A stretch of DNA of 64,000 nucleotides from Kribbella antiqua (GTDB lineage: Bacteria; Actinomycetota; Actinomycetes; Propionibacteriales; Kribbellaceae): NCBI RefSeq assembly GCF_004345665.1, contig NZ_SLWR01000002.1:372001-436000 (forward strand), read 5' to 3'. Under the pieces are notes generated by a model. It saw only the letters and a program-made list of their open reading frames with translations. It did no database searches and was not told the origin of the DNA. How positions within the stretch are numbered: the stretch's first letter is position 1; the number at the start of each line of letters is the position of its first letter. Of this stretch, positions 35,934-43,825 are shown piece after piece. The translations under genes and the position numbers were made by a program.

Positions 35934-36233
35934 TCAGATGCGGTAGACCTGACCGGTCTCCATCGACTCGACCGAGCGTACGAACGCCTGTCCGACCACG
36001 GAACCGTCGACGGTGGGATAGCCGGGGAACGCGTCGGCGTACTTGTCGGCGGACTCGGTCAGGACAGTGGGGCTGACGGCGTTGATGCGATACCGGCCCC
36101 ACAGCTCTCCGGCGCTGGCGACTACCCATGCTTCGAGCGCGCCATTGACCGCCGTGGCCACACTTCCCGTCCGGATCGGCTCGCGAGCCAGGATGCCGGT
36201 GATCACAGTGAACGAACCGCCCTCGCGCGGCTA
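35934..36233 (-). pseudogene. 5'-truncated short-chain dehydrogenase relic
   Basis: About 99 codons encode the C-terminal half of an SDR: GGSFTVITGILAREP, then RYRINAVSPTVLTES and FVRSVESMETGQVYRI. The Rossmann TGxxxGxG segment and the catalytic Tyr-x-x-x-Lys region are missing. A TAG stop lies in frame just upstream of the homologous part (about 36231-36233). The first ATG available is at 36206, but a protein from there would lack the NAD(P)-binding site. It is a relic, convergent with the histidine kinase gene. Confidence 0.65.
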
Positions 36234-36432
36234 AACCGTCGCCGACCTCTGGGGAGAGACCTCGTTCACATGACGACTTTCCGGACCATCGAGTCCCACA
36301 CCGCCGGGAACCCGACCAGAACCGCGAAAGATGGATAAGCGTCGACGTATTGTGCGGCCGCAGATCAATTCGACGTCGCGTTGTGATTCCGGCGCGGAAA
36401 CGACGGCGTATTCCATTTCCGGCCCCGAGCGC

Positions 36433-36462
36433 TATCCTTGCATTTACGCAATCCATCGGATA
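36433..36462 (+). promoter_or_regulatory. Nested inverted repeats in the leader of the 36.5 kb gene pair
   Basis: TATCC-TTGC (36433-36441) and GCAA (36448-36451) with GGATA (36458-36462) form nested inverted repeats in an AT-richer stretch directly before the GGAGG ribosome site at 36465-36469. They could be an operator or an RNA leader element. The preceding 200 bases (36234-36432) contain no gene that I can support. Confidence 0.4.
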
Positions 36463-36476
36463 TTGGAGGGTGGAAC

Positions 36477-37001
36477 GTGGCGCGGCCCGAATCATCCGAG
36501 CGGAAGAGGCCCCCGCGGTGGGGGCCTTTGCGTGGCAGGTCCGGCTGGGCGGCTCGGGTGCATCATGAGGCCGAGCGACTGCGGGCCGACATGAACGCGG
36601 CGGTCACCGCGCAGCCGGACGTCCCCAGCGAGCAACTGACAATTGATGATTCGCGGACCAAAAGCATCAACCGTCATCTCGCCGAAGCCGACCAGGTCCT
36701 CGAAGAGCACTTCGCGCAGAGCTGGTGGCGCCGGCTCTTCGGGGCCAGCGGCGCCTATCAGGCAGCACTGGCGTCCGTCTACCGGGCCGGTGAGGATCTC
36801 ATGCTCGTGCAGAGCGACGCTGCCCTGGCTGCTCGGCTCCCCGGTCTTCGCACTGCCGTGCGCTCCTACCTCAGTTCAGACGATCCCCGGCGAGAGATGT
36901 ACCTGTTCCAGATCGATGCAGCGCTGACCGCGATCGGAGCCGAGCGGTTGGCGGCCGGGGCACAAGACCTCAACGGGCGCTCCGAAATGCCGGAGGCTTG
37001 A
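36477..37001 (+). CDS. Hypothetical protein, first of a two-gene unit
   Basis: A 174-residue product if the GTG at 36477 is used, six bases after GGAGGG. The first 38 residues are basic and are crossed by a terminator-like hairpin (36505-36529), so the real start may be ATG 36591 (136 residues, no clear ribosome site). From there on it looks helical and soluble: NRHLAEADQVLEEHFAQSWWRRLFG, then a helical bundle to EAR-like ends. I recognise no domain. The next gene starts one base after its stop (TGA-C-GTG), so the two products probably work together. Confidence 0.55.
   Translation: MARPESSERKRPPRWGPLRGRSGWAARVHHEAERLRADMNAAVTAQPDVPSEQLTIDDSRTKSINRHLAEADQVLEEHFAQSWWRRLFGASGAYQAALASVYRAGEDLMLVQSDAALAARLPGLRTAVRSYLSSDDPRREMYLFQIDAALTAIGAERLAAGAQDLNGRSEMPEA
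36505..36529 (+). terminator. Terminator-like hairpin at the 5' end of a gene
   Basis: GGCCCCC (36508-36514) pairs with GGGGGCC (36520-36526) around the loop GCGGT. Flanking AAGA and TTT extend the stem, and TTT follows on the plus strand. It has the form of a rho-independent terminator but lies about 28 bases after a GTG with an ideal ribosome site, which would suit transcription attenuation. Confidence 0.55.
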
Positions 37002-37002
37002 C

Positions 37003-37674
37003 GTGCCACAGTTCACTGCTGCCGACCGGCAGGCCTTCCGAGCCGCTGCCCGGGCGGTCAACGACGCCCAGCTTTCGGTCCCGTCCAGTGCCCGCAGCTA
37101 TCGCAACGCGCTGACCGTCGCGATCCTGGTGCTTGCCGTGGCCGCGCTGGTCTTTCCCCTCTTCGCGGCGAAGGCCGACTCGAAGCTGCTGGACCTGCAT
37201 CCTGCAGTCTCCGGCGGGTCGTCTTCAACGCCCACCCCGGGCGCCGGCTCTTCGGCGACCCCGAACCAGACCGGGTCGGGCACCACGTCGACGTCAAGCG
37301 CGGCTTCGACCGCCGGCGCCGCGACCGGGTACGGCGAGATCGCGTCGATCGAGTTGTGGGGCGTGCTGGGCGGCCTGGTGGGGGCGGTGGCCGGATTGCG
37401 CAACCTGCGTGGCTCTTCGCAGCCGGTCGGCCTGCAGTTGGCACAGATCGCCTTGAAGATCCCCGCCGGCGCGCTGACCGCCGTCGTCGGCGTCGTTCTG
37501 CTCCAGGCTGCGCTCACCCCCACCACGCAGGCGGTGGCGGGCGGCAAGCTGGCCGCCCTCGCCATCATCTTCGGAGCGGCTCAGGAAGCGCTCACCACCT
37601 TCGTCGATCGGACCGCCGGCAACCTCCTTGACAAGGGAAAGACGCTCGGAGAGAAGACCACCCAGGCTGCGTGA
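37003..37674 (+). CDS. Hypothetical membrane protein, second of the pair
   Basis: A 223-residue protein: cytoplasmic N-terminus (MPQFTAADRQAFRAAARAVN), a membrane helix (about 35-55; LTVAILVLAVAALVFPLF), a low-complexity Ser/Thr/Gly/Pro linker of about 45 residues (probably outside), then two to three further hydrophobic segments (about 118-200) and a basic C-terminal helix (RTAGNLLDKGKTLGEK). No family is recognised. The GTG start is one base after the preceding stop. It may anchor the soluble partner at the membrane. Confidence 0.6.
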   Translation: MPQFTAADRQAFRAAARAVNDAQLSVPSSARSYRNALTVAILVLAVAALVFPLFAAKADSKLLDLHPAVSGGSSSTPTPGAGSSATPNQTGSGTTSTSSAASTAGAATGYGEIASIELWGVLGGLVGAVAGLRNLRGSSQPVGLQLAQIALKIPAGALTAVVGVVLLQAALTPTTQAVAGGKLAALAIIFGAAQEALTTFVDRTAGNLLDKGKTLGEKTTQAA

Positions 37675-37686
37675 CGGGGCTTGGGG

Positions 37687-38862
37687 TCATGGGGTTGGCC
37701 AGCCGGTGTAGCACTCGGCCAGATAGCGGCTGGCGTGTTCCGAGTCGACCACCGCGGTCAGTTCGGCGAGTTGGCGGCGTACGTCGAAGTCCGAGGCGTC
37801 GGGGAGGGCGTGGAGCATCGTCGTCATCCAGTTGGAGAAGTACTGCGCCTTCCACACCCGGTCCAACGCACGTGCGGTGTAGCTGTCGAGCGCGGCCTTG
37901 TCGTTCTTGAGTACGGCGCTCTCCAGCACCTCGGCGAGCACGCGGACATCGGCGAGGGCGAGGTTGAGCCCCTTGGCGCCCGTCGGCGGGACCGTGTGGG
38001 CGGCGTCGCCGGCCAGCACAAGATTGCCGTACCGCAGCGGCTCGCAGACGTACGAGCGGAAGGGCAGGACCGTCTTGTCGAAGATCCGGCCCTCCTTCAA
38101 CGTGAAGCCGTCCGCTCCGGCGAGCCGGGCCTGCAACTCGGCCCAGATCCGGTCCTCGGACCAGTCGTCGACCGACTCGTCCGGCGAGCACTGGAAATAC
38201 ATCCGCTGCACCGAATCCGTGCGCTGACTGATCAGCGCGAAGCCGCGCTCCGAGCGGGTGTAGATCAGCTCGGGCGCGCTCGGCGGCGCCTCACACAGGA
38301 TGCCGAACCACGCGAACGGGTACTGCCGGAAGTAGTCCTTCCGATCGACCACCGTCGACCGGGTCATGCTGTGCGAACCGTCAGCGCCGACCAGGACATC
38401 ACAGCGGACTTCCTGCCGTACGCCCTCCGCGTCCGTGAACAGCATTCCCGGCCGATCGCTGGTGACATCCACGACTGCCGTCTCGGTGACGCCGTACCGC
38501 ACATCGCCGCCGTCCCGTTCCCGCGCGGAAGCCAAGTCGATGAACACATCGGTCTGCGGATACAGCCAGACCGAGGCGCCGACCAGTCCCTGGAAGTCGA
38601 TCCGGTGGCTGACCCCGCCGAACCGGAGGTCGATCCCCTGGTGCTCGTGTCCCTCCCGCAGCACCCGATCGGACACACCCGACTCGACCAGCAACCGGAC
38701 GCTGTCCCGCTCCAGGATGCCGGCACGGTGCGTCTGCTCGATCTCCTCCCGGCTACGGGTCTCGATCACGATCGAGTCGATGCCGGCCACCTGTAGCAAG
38801 TGGGACAACATCAATCCGGCCGGACCGCCGCCGACGATGCCGACCCTGGTCGAGCCGATCAT
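37687..38862 (-). CDS. pobA: 4-hydroxybenzoate 3-monooxygenase
   Basis: A 391-residue flavoprotein hydroxylase close to the usual PobA length of about 394. It has the FAD motif VGIVGGGPAGLML at the start, the DG motif VLVGADGSHS in the middle, and LAGDAAHTVPPTGAKGLN toward the C-terminus. It converts 4-hydroxybenzoate to protocatechuate with NAD(P)H and O2. The ATG overlaps the pcaJ stop (ATGA at 38859-38862), so it is the last gene of the pca operon. It connects 4-hydroxybenzoate from the cou-like genes to the ring-cleavage pathway. Confidence 0.93.
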   Translation of the reverse strand: MIGSTRVGIVGGGPAGLMLSHLLQVAGIDSIVIETRSREEIEQTHRAGILERDSVRLLVESGVSDRVLREGHEHQGIDLRFGGVSHRIDFQGLVGASVWLYPQTDVFIDLASARERDGGDVRYGVTETAVVDVTSDRPGMLFTDAEGVRQEVRCDVLVGADGSHSMTRSTVVDRKDYFRQYPFAWFGILCEAPPSAPELIYTRSERGFALISQRTDSVQRMYFQCSPDESVDDWSEDRIWAELQARLAGADGFTLKEGRIFDKTVLPFRSYVCEPLRYGNLVLAGDAAHTVPPTGAKGLNLALADVRVLAEVLESAVLKNDKAALDSYTARALDRVWKAQYFSNWMTTMLHALPDASDFDVRRQLAELTAVVDSEHASRYLAECYTGWPTP

Positions 38863-39494
38863 GACTGCTCCAGAGGTACGTCGACAAGCTTCTGCAGCTC
38901 GTCGAAAGTGATACCGAACAGCTCGCGTACGACGACCCGCCCCGGCTCGATCAGGAACACCGCGAGATCGGTGTAGACGCGGGACACGCAGGCCACGCCG
39001 GTCAACGGATAGGTGCATTCGGCAACGAGCTTCGGCGAGCCGTCCCGGGACAGCAGGTTCATCATCACGAACGTCTGCTTGGCGCCCAGCGCCAGATCCA
39101 TCGCACCGCCGACGGCCGGGATGTCGTCGGCGCGACCGGTGTGCCAGTTGGCCAGGTCGCCGTTCGCGGCGACCTGGTAGGCGCCGAGGACGCAGACGTC
39201 GAGATGACCGCCGCGCATCATCGCGAACGAGTCGGCCTGATGGAAGTACGACGCCCCGGGCAGCTCGGTGACAGGGATCTTTCCGGCGTTCACCAGGTCG
39301 GGATCGACCTGATCACCGGCAGCCTCCGGCCCCATGCCGAGCATGCCGTTCTCGGTGTGCAGCATCACGCCGCTGTCCGGCGTCAGGAAGTTGGCGACCC
39401 TGGTGGGCAGGCCGATGCCGAGGTTGACGAACGAGCCGGGTTCGATGTCGGCGGCAACGACCTTGGCCAGGGTGTCCCGATCGATACCGTTCAT
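38859..39494 (-). CDS. pcaJ: 3-oxoadipate CoA-transferase subunit B
   Basis: A 211-residue beta subunit of a family I CoA transferase. The catalytic Glu is in MLHTENGMLGMG (Glu about 49), and GGHLDVCVLGAYQV and DLALGAKQTFVMM are family blocks. Together with PcaI it moves CoA from succinyl-CoA to 3-oxoadipate in the penultimate step of the protocatechuate branch. It overlaps both pcaI (39491-39494) and pobA by four bases. A general 3-oxoacid CoA transferase is the alternative, but operon context favours 3-oxoadipate. Confidence 0.92.
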   Translation of the reverse strand: MNGIDRDTLAKVVAADIEPGSFVNLGIGLPTRVANFLTPDSGVMLHTENGMLGMGPEAAGDQVDPDLVNAGKIPVTELPGASYFHQADSFAMMRGGHLDVCVLGAYQVAANGDLANWHTGRADDIPAVGGAMDLALGAKQTFVMMNLLSRDGSPKLVAECTYPLTGVACVSRVYTDLAVFLIEPGRVVVRELFGITFDELQKLVDVPLEQS

Positions 39495-40165
39495 GCCGCC
39501 ACCGTCCGCGGCACGGCGACGACGCGATCGACGTACAGGCAGGGCGTGATGACGTTCTCGGGATCGATCGCCCCGACCGGTACGACGCTGTCCACCTGCA
39601 CCACGGTCGTCTTGGCCGCGGCCGCCATGATCGGGCCGAAGTTGCGTGCGGTCTTGCGGTAGACGAGGTTGCCCAGCTGGTCCGCCTGGTACGCCGCCAC
39701 CAGCGCGACGTCACCGTGGATCGGGTACTCCAGCACGTGGCCGCGGCCGTCGATCATCCGCGTTTCTTTGCCTTCAGCAAGCGGTGTGCCGAAACCGGTC
39801 GGAGTGAAGAACGCGCCGATACCGGCCCCGGCCGCGCGGATGCGTTCGGCCAGGTTCCCTTGCGGCACGAGCTCCAGTTCTATGGAACCGGCGCGGTACT
39901 TGGCGTCGAAGTGCCAGGAGTCCGATTGCCGCGGGAACGAGCACACCATCTTCCGCACGCGGCCGTCCCGGATCAGCGCGGCCAGACCGCTGTCGCCGTT
40001 GCCGGCGTTGTTGCTGACCACGGTCAGCTCCCGCGCACCGCCGTCCAGCAATGCTTCGATCAGTTCGACCGGCTGTCCGGCCGACCCGAACCCGCCGATC
40101 AGGACCACCGCCCCATCAGGGACGCCGGCGACGGCCTCCGCCGTACTGGGCATGATGCAAACCAT
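39491..40165 (-). CDS. pcaI: 3-oxoadipate CoA-transferase subunit A
   Basis: A 224-residue alpha subunit. The N-terminal STAEAVAGVPDGAVVLIGGFG (CoA-binding GGFG loop) and LVPQGNLAERIRAAGAGIGA with FFTPTGFGTPLAEGKE are characteristic. The ATG at 40165 shares one base with the thiolase stop (TGATG); an ATG five codons further in is also possible. It forms the 3-oxoadipate CoA transferase with PcaJ, encoded directly downstream. Confidence 0.92.
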   Translation of the reverse strand: MVCIMPSTAEAVAGVPDGAVVLIGGFGSAGQPVELIEALLDGGARELTVVSNNAGNGDSGLAALIRDGRVRKMVCSFPRQSDSWHFDAKYRAGSIELELVPQGNLAERIRAAGAGIGAFFTPTGFGTPLAEGKETRMIDGRGHVLEYPIHGDVALVAAYQADQLGNLVYRKTARNFGPIMAAAAKTTVVQVDSVVPVGAIDPENVITPCLYVDRVVAVPRTVAA

Positions 40166-41334
40166 CACACGCTCACATTCTCGAGTACGACGGCGAGCCC
40201 TTGGCCGACGCCGATGCAGATCGCCGCCACACCCCACCGCTCACCCGACGCCACGAGAGTCTGTGCCAGCGTCCCCAGAACTCGGGTGCCCGAGGCACCT
40301 AACGGATGGCCGATGGCGATCGCACCGCCGTACCGATTCACGATCGCGGGATCGACGTCCCAGGCCTTGATGCACGCCAGGGACTGCGCGGCGAACGCCT
40401 CGTTGAGCTCGACCGCGCCGACCTCACCCCAGCCGATGCCGGCCCGCTTCAGCGCCAGGTTGGCTGCCTCGACCGGCGCGAAACCGAAGTACTGCGGCTC
40501 GTTGGCGGCAACCCCACGTCCCGCGATTCGCGCCATCGGCTGTAGCCCGGCGGCCGAGCTGCCCAGCAACACCGCGGATGCGCCGTCGTTGAGCGGCGAT
40601 GCATTGCCAGCCGTCACCGTCCCTCCCGCTTCGCGGAACACCGGCTTCAGACCCGCTAACCGCTCTGCGGTCGTGTCGACCCGGATCGACTCGTCACGGG
40701 CGAGGTCGACCCCAGGCACAGGTACGACGAGATCGTCGTAGAACCCGCCGTCCCACGCAGCGGCGGCGTTCCGGTGGGACTGGAGCGCGAACTCGTCCTG
40801 CTCCTCGCGGGTGATCCCTTCACGCTCCCGCAGCTGCTCGGTCGCCTCGCCGAGCGACACCGTCCATTCCGCGGGCATCAACGGGTTCACCAGACGCCAA
40901 CCGAGCGCGGTCGACACCAGCTCCGCGTTGCCGGCCGGGTATGCCTTCTCCGGTTTGGGCAGCACCCAGGGAGCCCTCGACATCGACTCCACTCCCCCGG
41001 CGACAATCACGTCCGCCTCACCAAGTGCGATCTGCCGGGAGGCAACGATCGCGGCTTCCAGGCTTGATCCGCAGAGCCGGTTGACGGTCAAAGCAGGCAC
41101 AGACGTGGGCAGCCCGGCAAGAAGCCCGGCCATCCGGGCGACGTTGCGGTTGTCCTCCCCCGCGCCGTTGGCGTTGCCCAGCACGATCTCGTCCAGACCG
41201 AGCTCCGGCCTCCGCTCGACAATCGTGCGGACGACGTGAGCAGCAAGGTCGTCCGGCCGCGTCCCGGCCAGGGCTCCGCCGTACCGGCCGAACGGCGTAC
41301 GCACGGCGTCGTACAGATAGACCTCGGTGGTCAC
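40165..41334 (-). CDS. pcaF: 3-oxoadipyl-CoA thiolase
   Basis: A 389-residue thiolase. The nucleophilic Cys lies in VNRLCGSSLEAAI, the catalytic His in GHPLGASGTRV, and the second Cys in AAICIGVGQG near the C-terminus. RTPFGRYGGAL near the N-terminus is typical of PcaF/PaaJ. It splits 3-oxoadipyl-CoA into succinyl-CoA and acetyl-CoA, the last step of the pathway. It overlaps pcaC by four bases and pcaI by one. Confidence 0.92.
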   Translation of the reverse strand: MTTEVYLYDAVRTPFGRYGGALAGTRPDDLAAHVVRTIVERRPELGLDEIVLGNANGAGEDNRNVARMAGLLAGLPTSVPALTVNRLCGSSLEAAIVASRQIALGEADVIVAGGVESMSRAPWVLPKPEKAYPAGNAELVSTALGWRLVNPLMPAEWTVSLGEATEQLREREGITREEQDEFALQSHRNAAAAWDGGFYDDLVVPVPGVDLARDESIRVDTTAERLAGLKPVFREAGGTVTAGNASPLNDGASAVLLGSSAAGLQPMARIAGRGVAANEPQYFGFAPVEAANLALKRAGIGWGEVGAVELNEAFAAQSLACIKAWDVDPAIVNRYGGAIAIGHPLGASGTRVLGTLAQTLVASGERWGVAAICIGVGQGLAVVLENVSV

Positions 41335-41699
41335 TGATCCTCCTCGGTCAGTACGGCGTCCGCGACCGCGAAGGCGTGATTGGCCGCCGGCACACCGCAG
41401 TAGACGGCGGTCTGCAGGATTACCTCGGCGATCTCTTCGCGGGTCAGCCCATTGCGGAGCGCCGCACGGACATGCAGTTCGAGCTCGGACCAGTGACCGT
41501 GTGCGATGAGCGCGGTCAAGGTGATCATGCTGCGTGAACGCCGGTCGAGACCTGGGCGCGTCCAGACCTCGCCCCAGGCATAGCTGGTGATGAACGCCTG
41601 GAAGTCGCGGGTCAGCTCGGTCTTCGCCACCTCGGCCCGGTCGACGTGCGCGTCGCCCAGGACCTCACGTCGTACCTTCATGCCCTCGTCATAACTCAT
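41331..41699 (-). CDS. pcaC: 4-carboxymuconolactone decarboxylase
   Basis: A 122-residue protein of the AhpD-like CMD fold: GMKVRREVLGDAHVDRA, WTRPGLDRRSRSMITLTAL and REEIAEVILQTAVYCGVPAA are PcaC signatures. It decarboxylates 4-carboxymuconolactone to 3-oxoadipate enol-lactone. In many actinobacteria this domain is fused to PcaD as PcaL; here it is separate and overlaps pcaD by four bases. Confidence 0.93.
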   Translation of the reverse strand: MSYDEGMKVRREVLGDAHVDRAEVAKTELTRDFQAFITSYAWGEVWTRPGLDRRSRSMITLTALIAHGHWSELELHVRAALRNGLTREEIAEVILQTAVYCGVPAANHAFAVADAVLTEEDQ

Positions 41700-42451
41700 C
41701 GCGCACCTCTGAAGAATGTCCGGAGCAGGCTGGCTACCGCCCGCGGATCCTCAGCCGCGGGCAGGTGCCCACATCCGGTAAGCAGCACCACAGCCGCACC
41801 AGGTACGGCGGCCTGCTCGGCTGTGACGACCGGGTCATGCTCGCCCGCGGCGACAAGCAGCGGCACCTTGGCCTCTCCCATCATCTCCCCAAGGTCGTAT
41901 CCGGCGAGGGCCTCGCAGGTGTAGGCATATGACGACGCGTCGGCGTCGACCAGCGAGGTGAGCAGAGCGCCGGCGATCTCGGGCCGCCGATCGGTGAACC
42001 CCGGCGCGAACCAGCGTTCAGCCGACCCGGCAACCATCACCGCAGTACCCGCCCGCCGCACCAAGTCCGCCCTCTCCTGCCATGCCTGCGCATCGCCGAT
42101 TTTGGCCGCCGTGGCCAGCCCGGCAACCGCCCCGAACGGCCCCGGGTCGAGCGCGAGTTGCAGAGCCACAGCGCCGCCCACCGAAACACCGGCGTACCAG
42201 ACGTGGCGATCTCCGGCCGCTTCCAGAGCCAGATCCCGTACGGCAGAAGCCAGCTCGTCGAGTGTGAAAGCGGCCGAGGCCGGTCGGCTTCGGCCGTGTC
42301 CGGGCAGATCCCAGCCCACCACCTCGAACTCGTCACCCAGCAAGACCGCGCACTCACCCCACAGCGCTTCGACAGACGTCCCGAGGGACGGACCCACGAC
42401 CAGCAGATCGCCTTCCTGTCCGGCCAACCGAGTCGCGGCAAGCTCAACCAT
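41696..42451 (-). CDS. pcaD: 3-oxoadipate enol-lactonase
   Basis: A 251-residue alpha/beta hydrolase with nucleophile motif GVSVGG, acid residue in AAGEHDPVV and catalytic His in GCGHLPAAEDP. It hydrolyses 3-oxoadipate enol-lactone to 3-oxoadipate. I placed the start at ATG 42451, which shares a base with the pcaG stop (TGATG); the longer open frame upstream lies inside pcaG. Its position, unfused and directly before pcaC, is typical of a split pcaL. pcaB is expected just upstream but is absent. Confidence 0.9.
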   Translation of the reverse strand: MVELAATRLAGQEGDLLVVGPSLGTSVEALWGECAVLLGDEFEVVGWDLPGHGRSRPASAAFTLDELASAVRDLALEAAGDRHVWYAGVSVGGAVALQLALDPGPFGAVAGLATAAKIGDAQAWQERADLVRRAGTAVMVAGSAERWFAPGFTDRRPEIAGALLTSLVDADASSYAYTCEALAGYDLGEMMGEAKVPLLVAAGEHDPVVTAEQAAVPGAAVVLLTGCGHLPAAEDPRAVASLLRTFFRGAR

Positions 42452-43002
42452 CAGGAGTGCCTTGGATACGTCAGGAAGACGGTCTCGCCAGGGCCCTGCA
42501 GGCGGACGTCGAAGCGCAGGCTCCCGTCCGCCTCCCGTACGGCGACCAGCGTCGTACGGTCGTCTTCGTCCAGCCCCGACAACAGCGGATCGGTGGTCAG
42601 GTCGCCAGGGAGGTAGATCCGCGTGAACAGCCGATCGAGCAGCCCGCGGGCGAACACCGTGACCGCGAAGAACGGCGCCGCATGTCCGACCGGCCCCGGC
42701 TCCACCGTGCTGAACCAGTAGTGGCCGGTCGGGTCCGTGCTGCTGCGTCCCCAACCTGTGAAGCCTGCGCCATCCCGCCGCACCGAGCCTTCGACCCGAG
42801 GCACGACTCCGTGGGCGTCGGCTTGGCGAATCTCCAGCAGCGCATCGGGTACGGCGTTGCCATTGCCGTCGTACACGTACCCGTGCAGCCACACCGAGCC
42901 CGGCGTGCCACGTCGTACCAGCTCGCGATCTCCCGGATAGGGCAGCGCGTAGTGGAAGAACGGCCCGACGGTCTGGCCGGGTGTCGCAGCGAGCTCAGGC
43001 AT
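42451..43002 (-). CDS. pcaG: Protocatechuate 3,4-dioxygenase alpha subunit
   Basis: A 183-residue intradiol dioxygenase alpha subunit. TPGQTVGPFFHYALPYPGD opens the protein, LHGYVYDGNGNAVPDALLEI is the shared intradiol beta-sandwich motif, and the iron ligands of the beta subunit are lacking, as is normal for PcaG. With PcaH it opens the protocatechuate ring to 3-carboxy-cis,cis-muconate. It overlaps pcaH by eight bases and pcaD by one. Confidence 0.94.
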   Translation of the reverse strand: MPELAATPGQTVGPFFHYALPYPGDRELVRRGTPGSVWLHGYVYDGNGNAVPDALLEIRQADAHGVVPRVEGSVRRDGAGFTGWGRSSTDPTGHYWFSTVEPGPVGHAAPFFAVTVFARGLLDRLFTRIYLPGDLTTDPLLSGLDEDDRTTLVAVREADGSLRFDVRLQGPGETVFLTYPRHS

Positions 43003-43759
43003 CGTCGTCCTCGCGTTCCATCAGCGTGGCGTGGCTACCGGTGAGCACGATGTCCCAGCGATAACCCAGCAGCCACTCGTGCTCCGACAGACTGTGCTCG
43101 TACGTCGCCACCAGCCGATCGCGAGCGCGCTGGTCGGTGATCGACTGGAAGATCGGGTCCAGCGCGAACAACGGGTCGCCCGGGAAGTACATCTGGGTGA
43201 CCATGCGCTGGGTGAAATCCGTGCCGAACAGGGAGAAGTGGATGTGCGCCGGCCGCCAGGCGTTCTGGTGGTTGCGCCACGGGTAAGGCCCCGGCTTGAT
43301 CGTGGTGAACGAGTACCACCCGTCGTCATCGGTCAGGCATCGTCCCACCCCGGTGAAGTTCGGGTCCACCGGAGCCGGATGCTGATCGCCCTTGTGCACG
43401 TACCGACCGGCGGCGTTGGCCTGCCAGATCTCCACCAGCTGCCGTCGTACCGGACGTCCGTCGCCGTCGACCACCCGACCGCGAACCAGAATGCGCTCGC
43501 CGATCGGTTCGCCGCCACGCTGGATCGTCAGATCGGACTCCAGTACGCCGACATCAGAGTGACCGAACACCGGCGCCACGAGCTCCGCGCCCTCGGGGTC
43601 GGCATGCCGCAGCTCCTTGGTCGGATGCCGCAGCAACGTGCTCCGGTACGGCGGAAAGTCGAGCCGCGGCTGGGCATCGCCCGGTCGCGCGTCCGCGTGG
43701 ATCTTCTCGATCTCGTCGCTGATGACCTGCTGGGTGGTCACATCGGGGTCGGCTGTCAC
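42995..43759 (-). CDS. pcaH: Protocatechuate 3,4-dioxygenase beta subunit
   Basis: A 254-residue catalytic subunit. The Fe(III) ligands are visible as Tyr149 (DDGWYSFTTIKPGPYPW), Tyr159, His172 and His174 (RPAHIHFSLFG). It is the first gene of the pcaHGDCFIJ-pobA operon. The likely start is GTG at 43759 with a poor ribosome site. The divergent IclR-type gene lies 66 bases away, and an inverted repeat between them is a likely operator. Confidence 0.95.
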   Translation of the reverse strand: MTADPDVTTQQVISDEIEKIHADARPGDAQPRLDFPPYRSTLLRHPTKELRHADPEGAELVAPVFGHSDVGVLESDLTIQRGGEPIGERILVRGRVVDGDGRPVRRQLVEIWQANAAGRYVHKGDQHPAPVDPNFTGVGRCLTDDDGWYSFTTIKPGPYPWRNHQNAWRPAHIHFSLFGTDFTQRMVTQMYFPGDPLFALDPIFQSITDQRARDRLVATYEHSLSEHEWLLGYRWDIVLTGSHATLMEREDDDA

Positions 43760-43801
43760 CCGATCAGGCTACGAGCCGTACCGCCCGACCAGGCCCGTAG
43801 A

Positions 43802-43818
43802 CTTCCACTGGACGGAAG
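43802..43818. promoter_or_regulatory. Inverted repeat between pcaH and the IclR-type gene
   Basis: CTTCC (43802-43806) and GGAAG (43814-43818) flank seven bases in the 66-base divergent promoter region. The right arm also serves as part of the GGAAGGA ribosome site of the IclR-type gene. TTCC/GGAA-type palindromes are common for IclR-family regulators, so this is a candidate binding site, probably autoregulatory. Confidence 0.45.
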
Positions 43819-43825
43819 GACGTAG

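Noticed and set aside
36231..36416. 61-codon minus-strand frame before the SDR relic
   Set aside because: It has no similarity to the missing SDR half and no ribosome site; it does not restore the enzyme.
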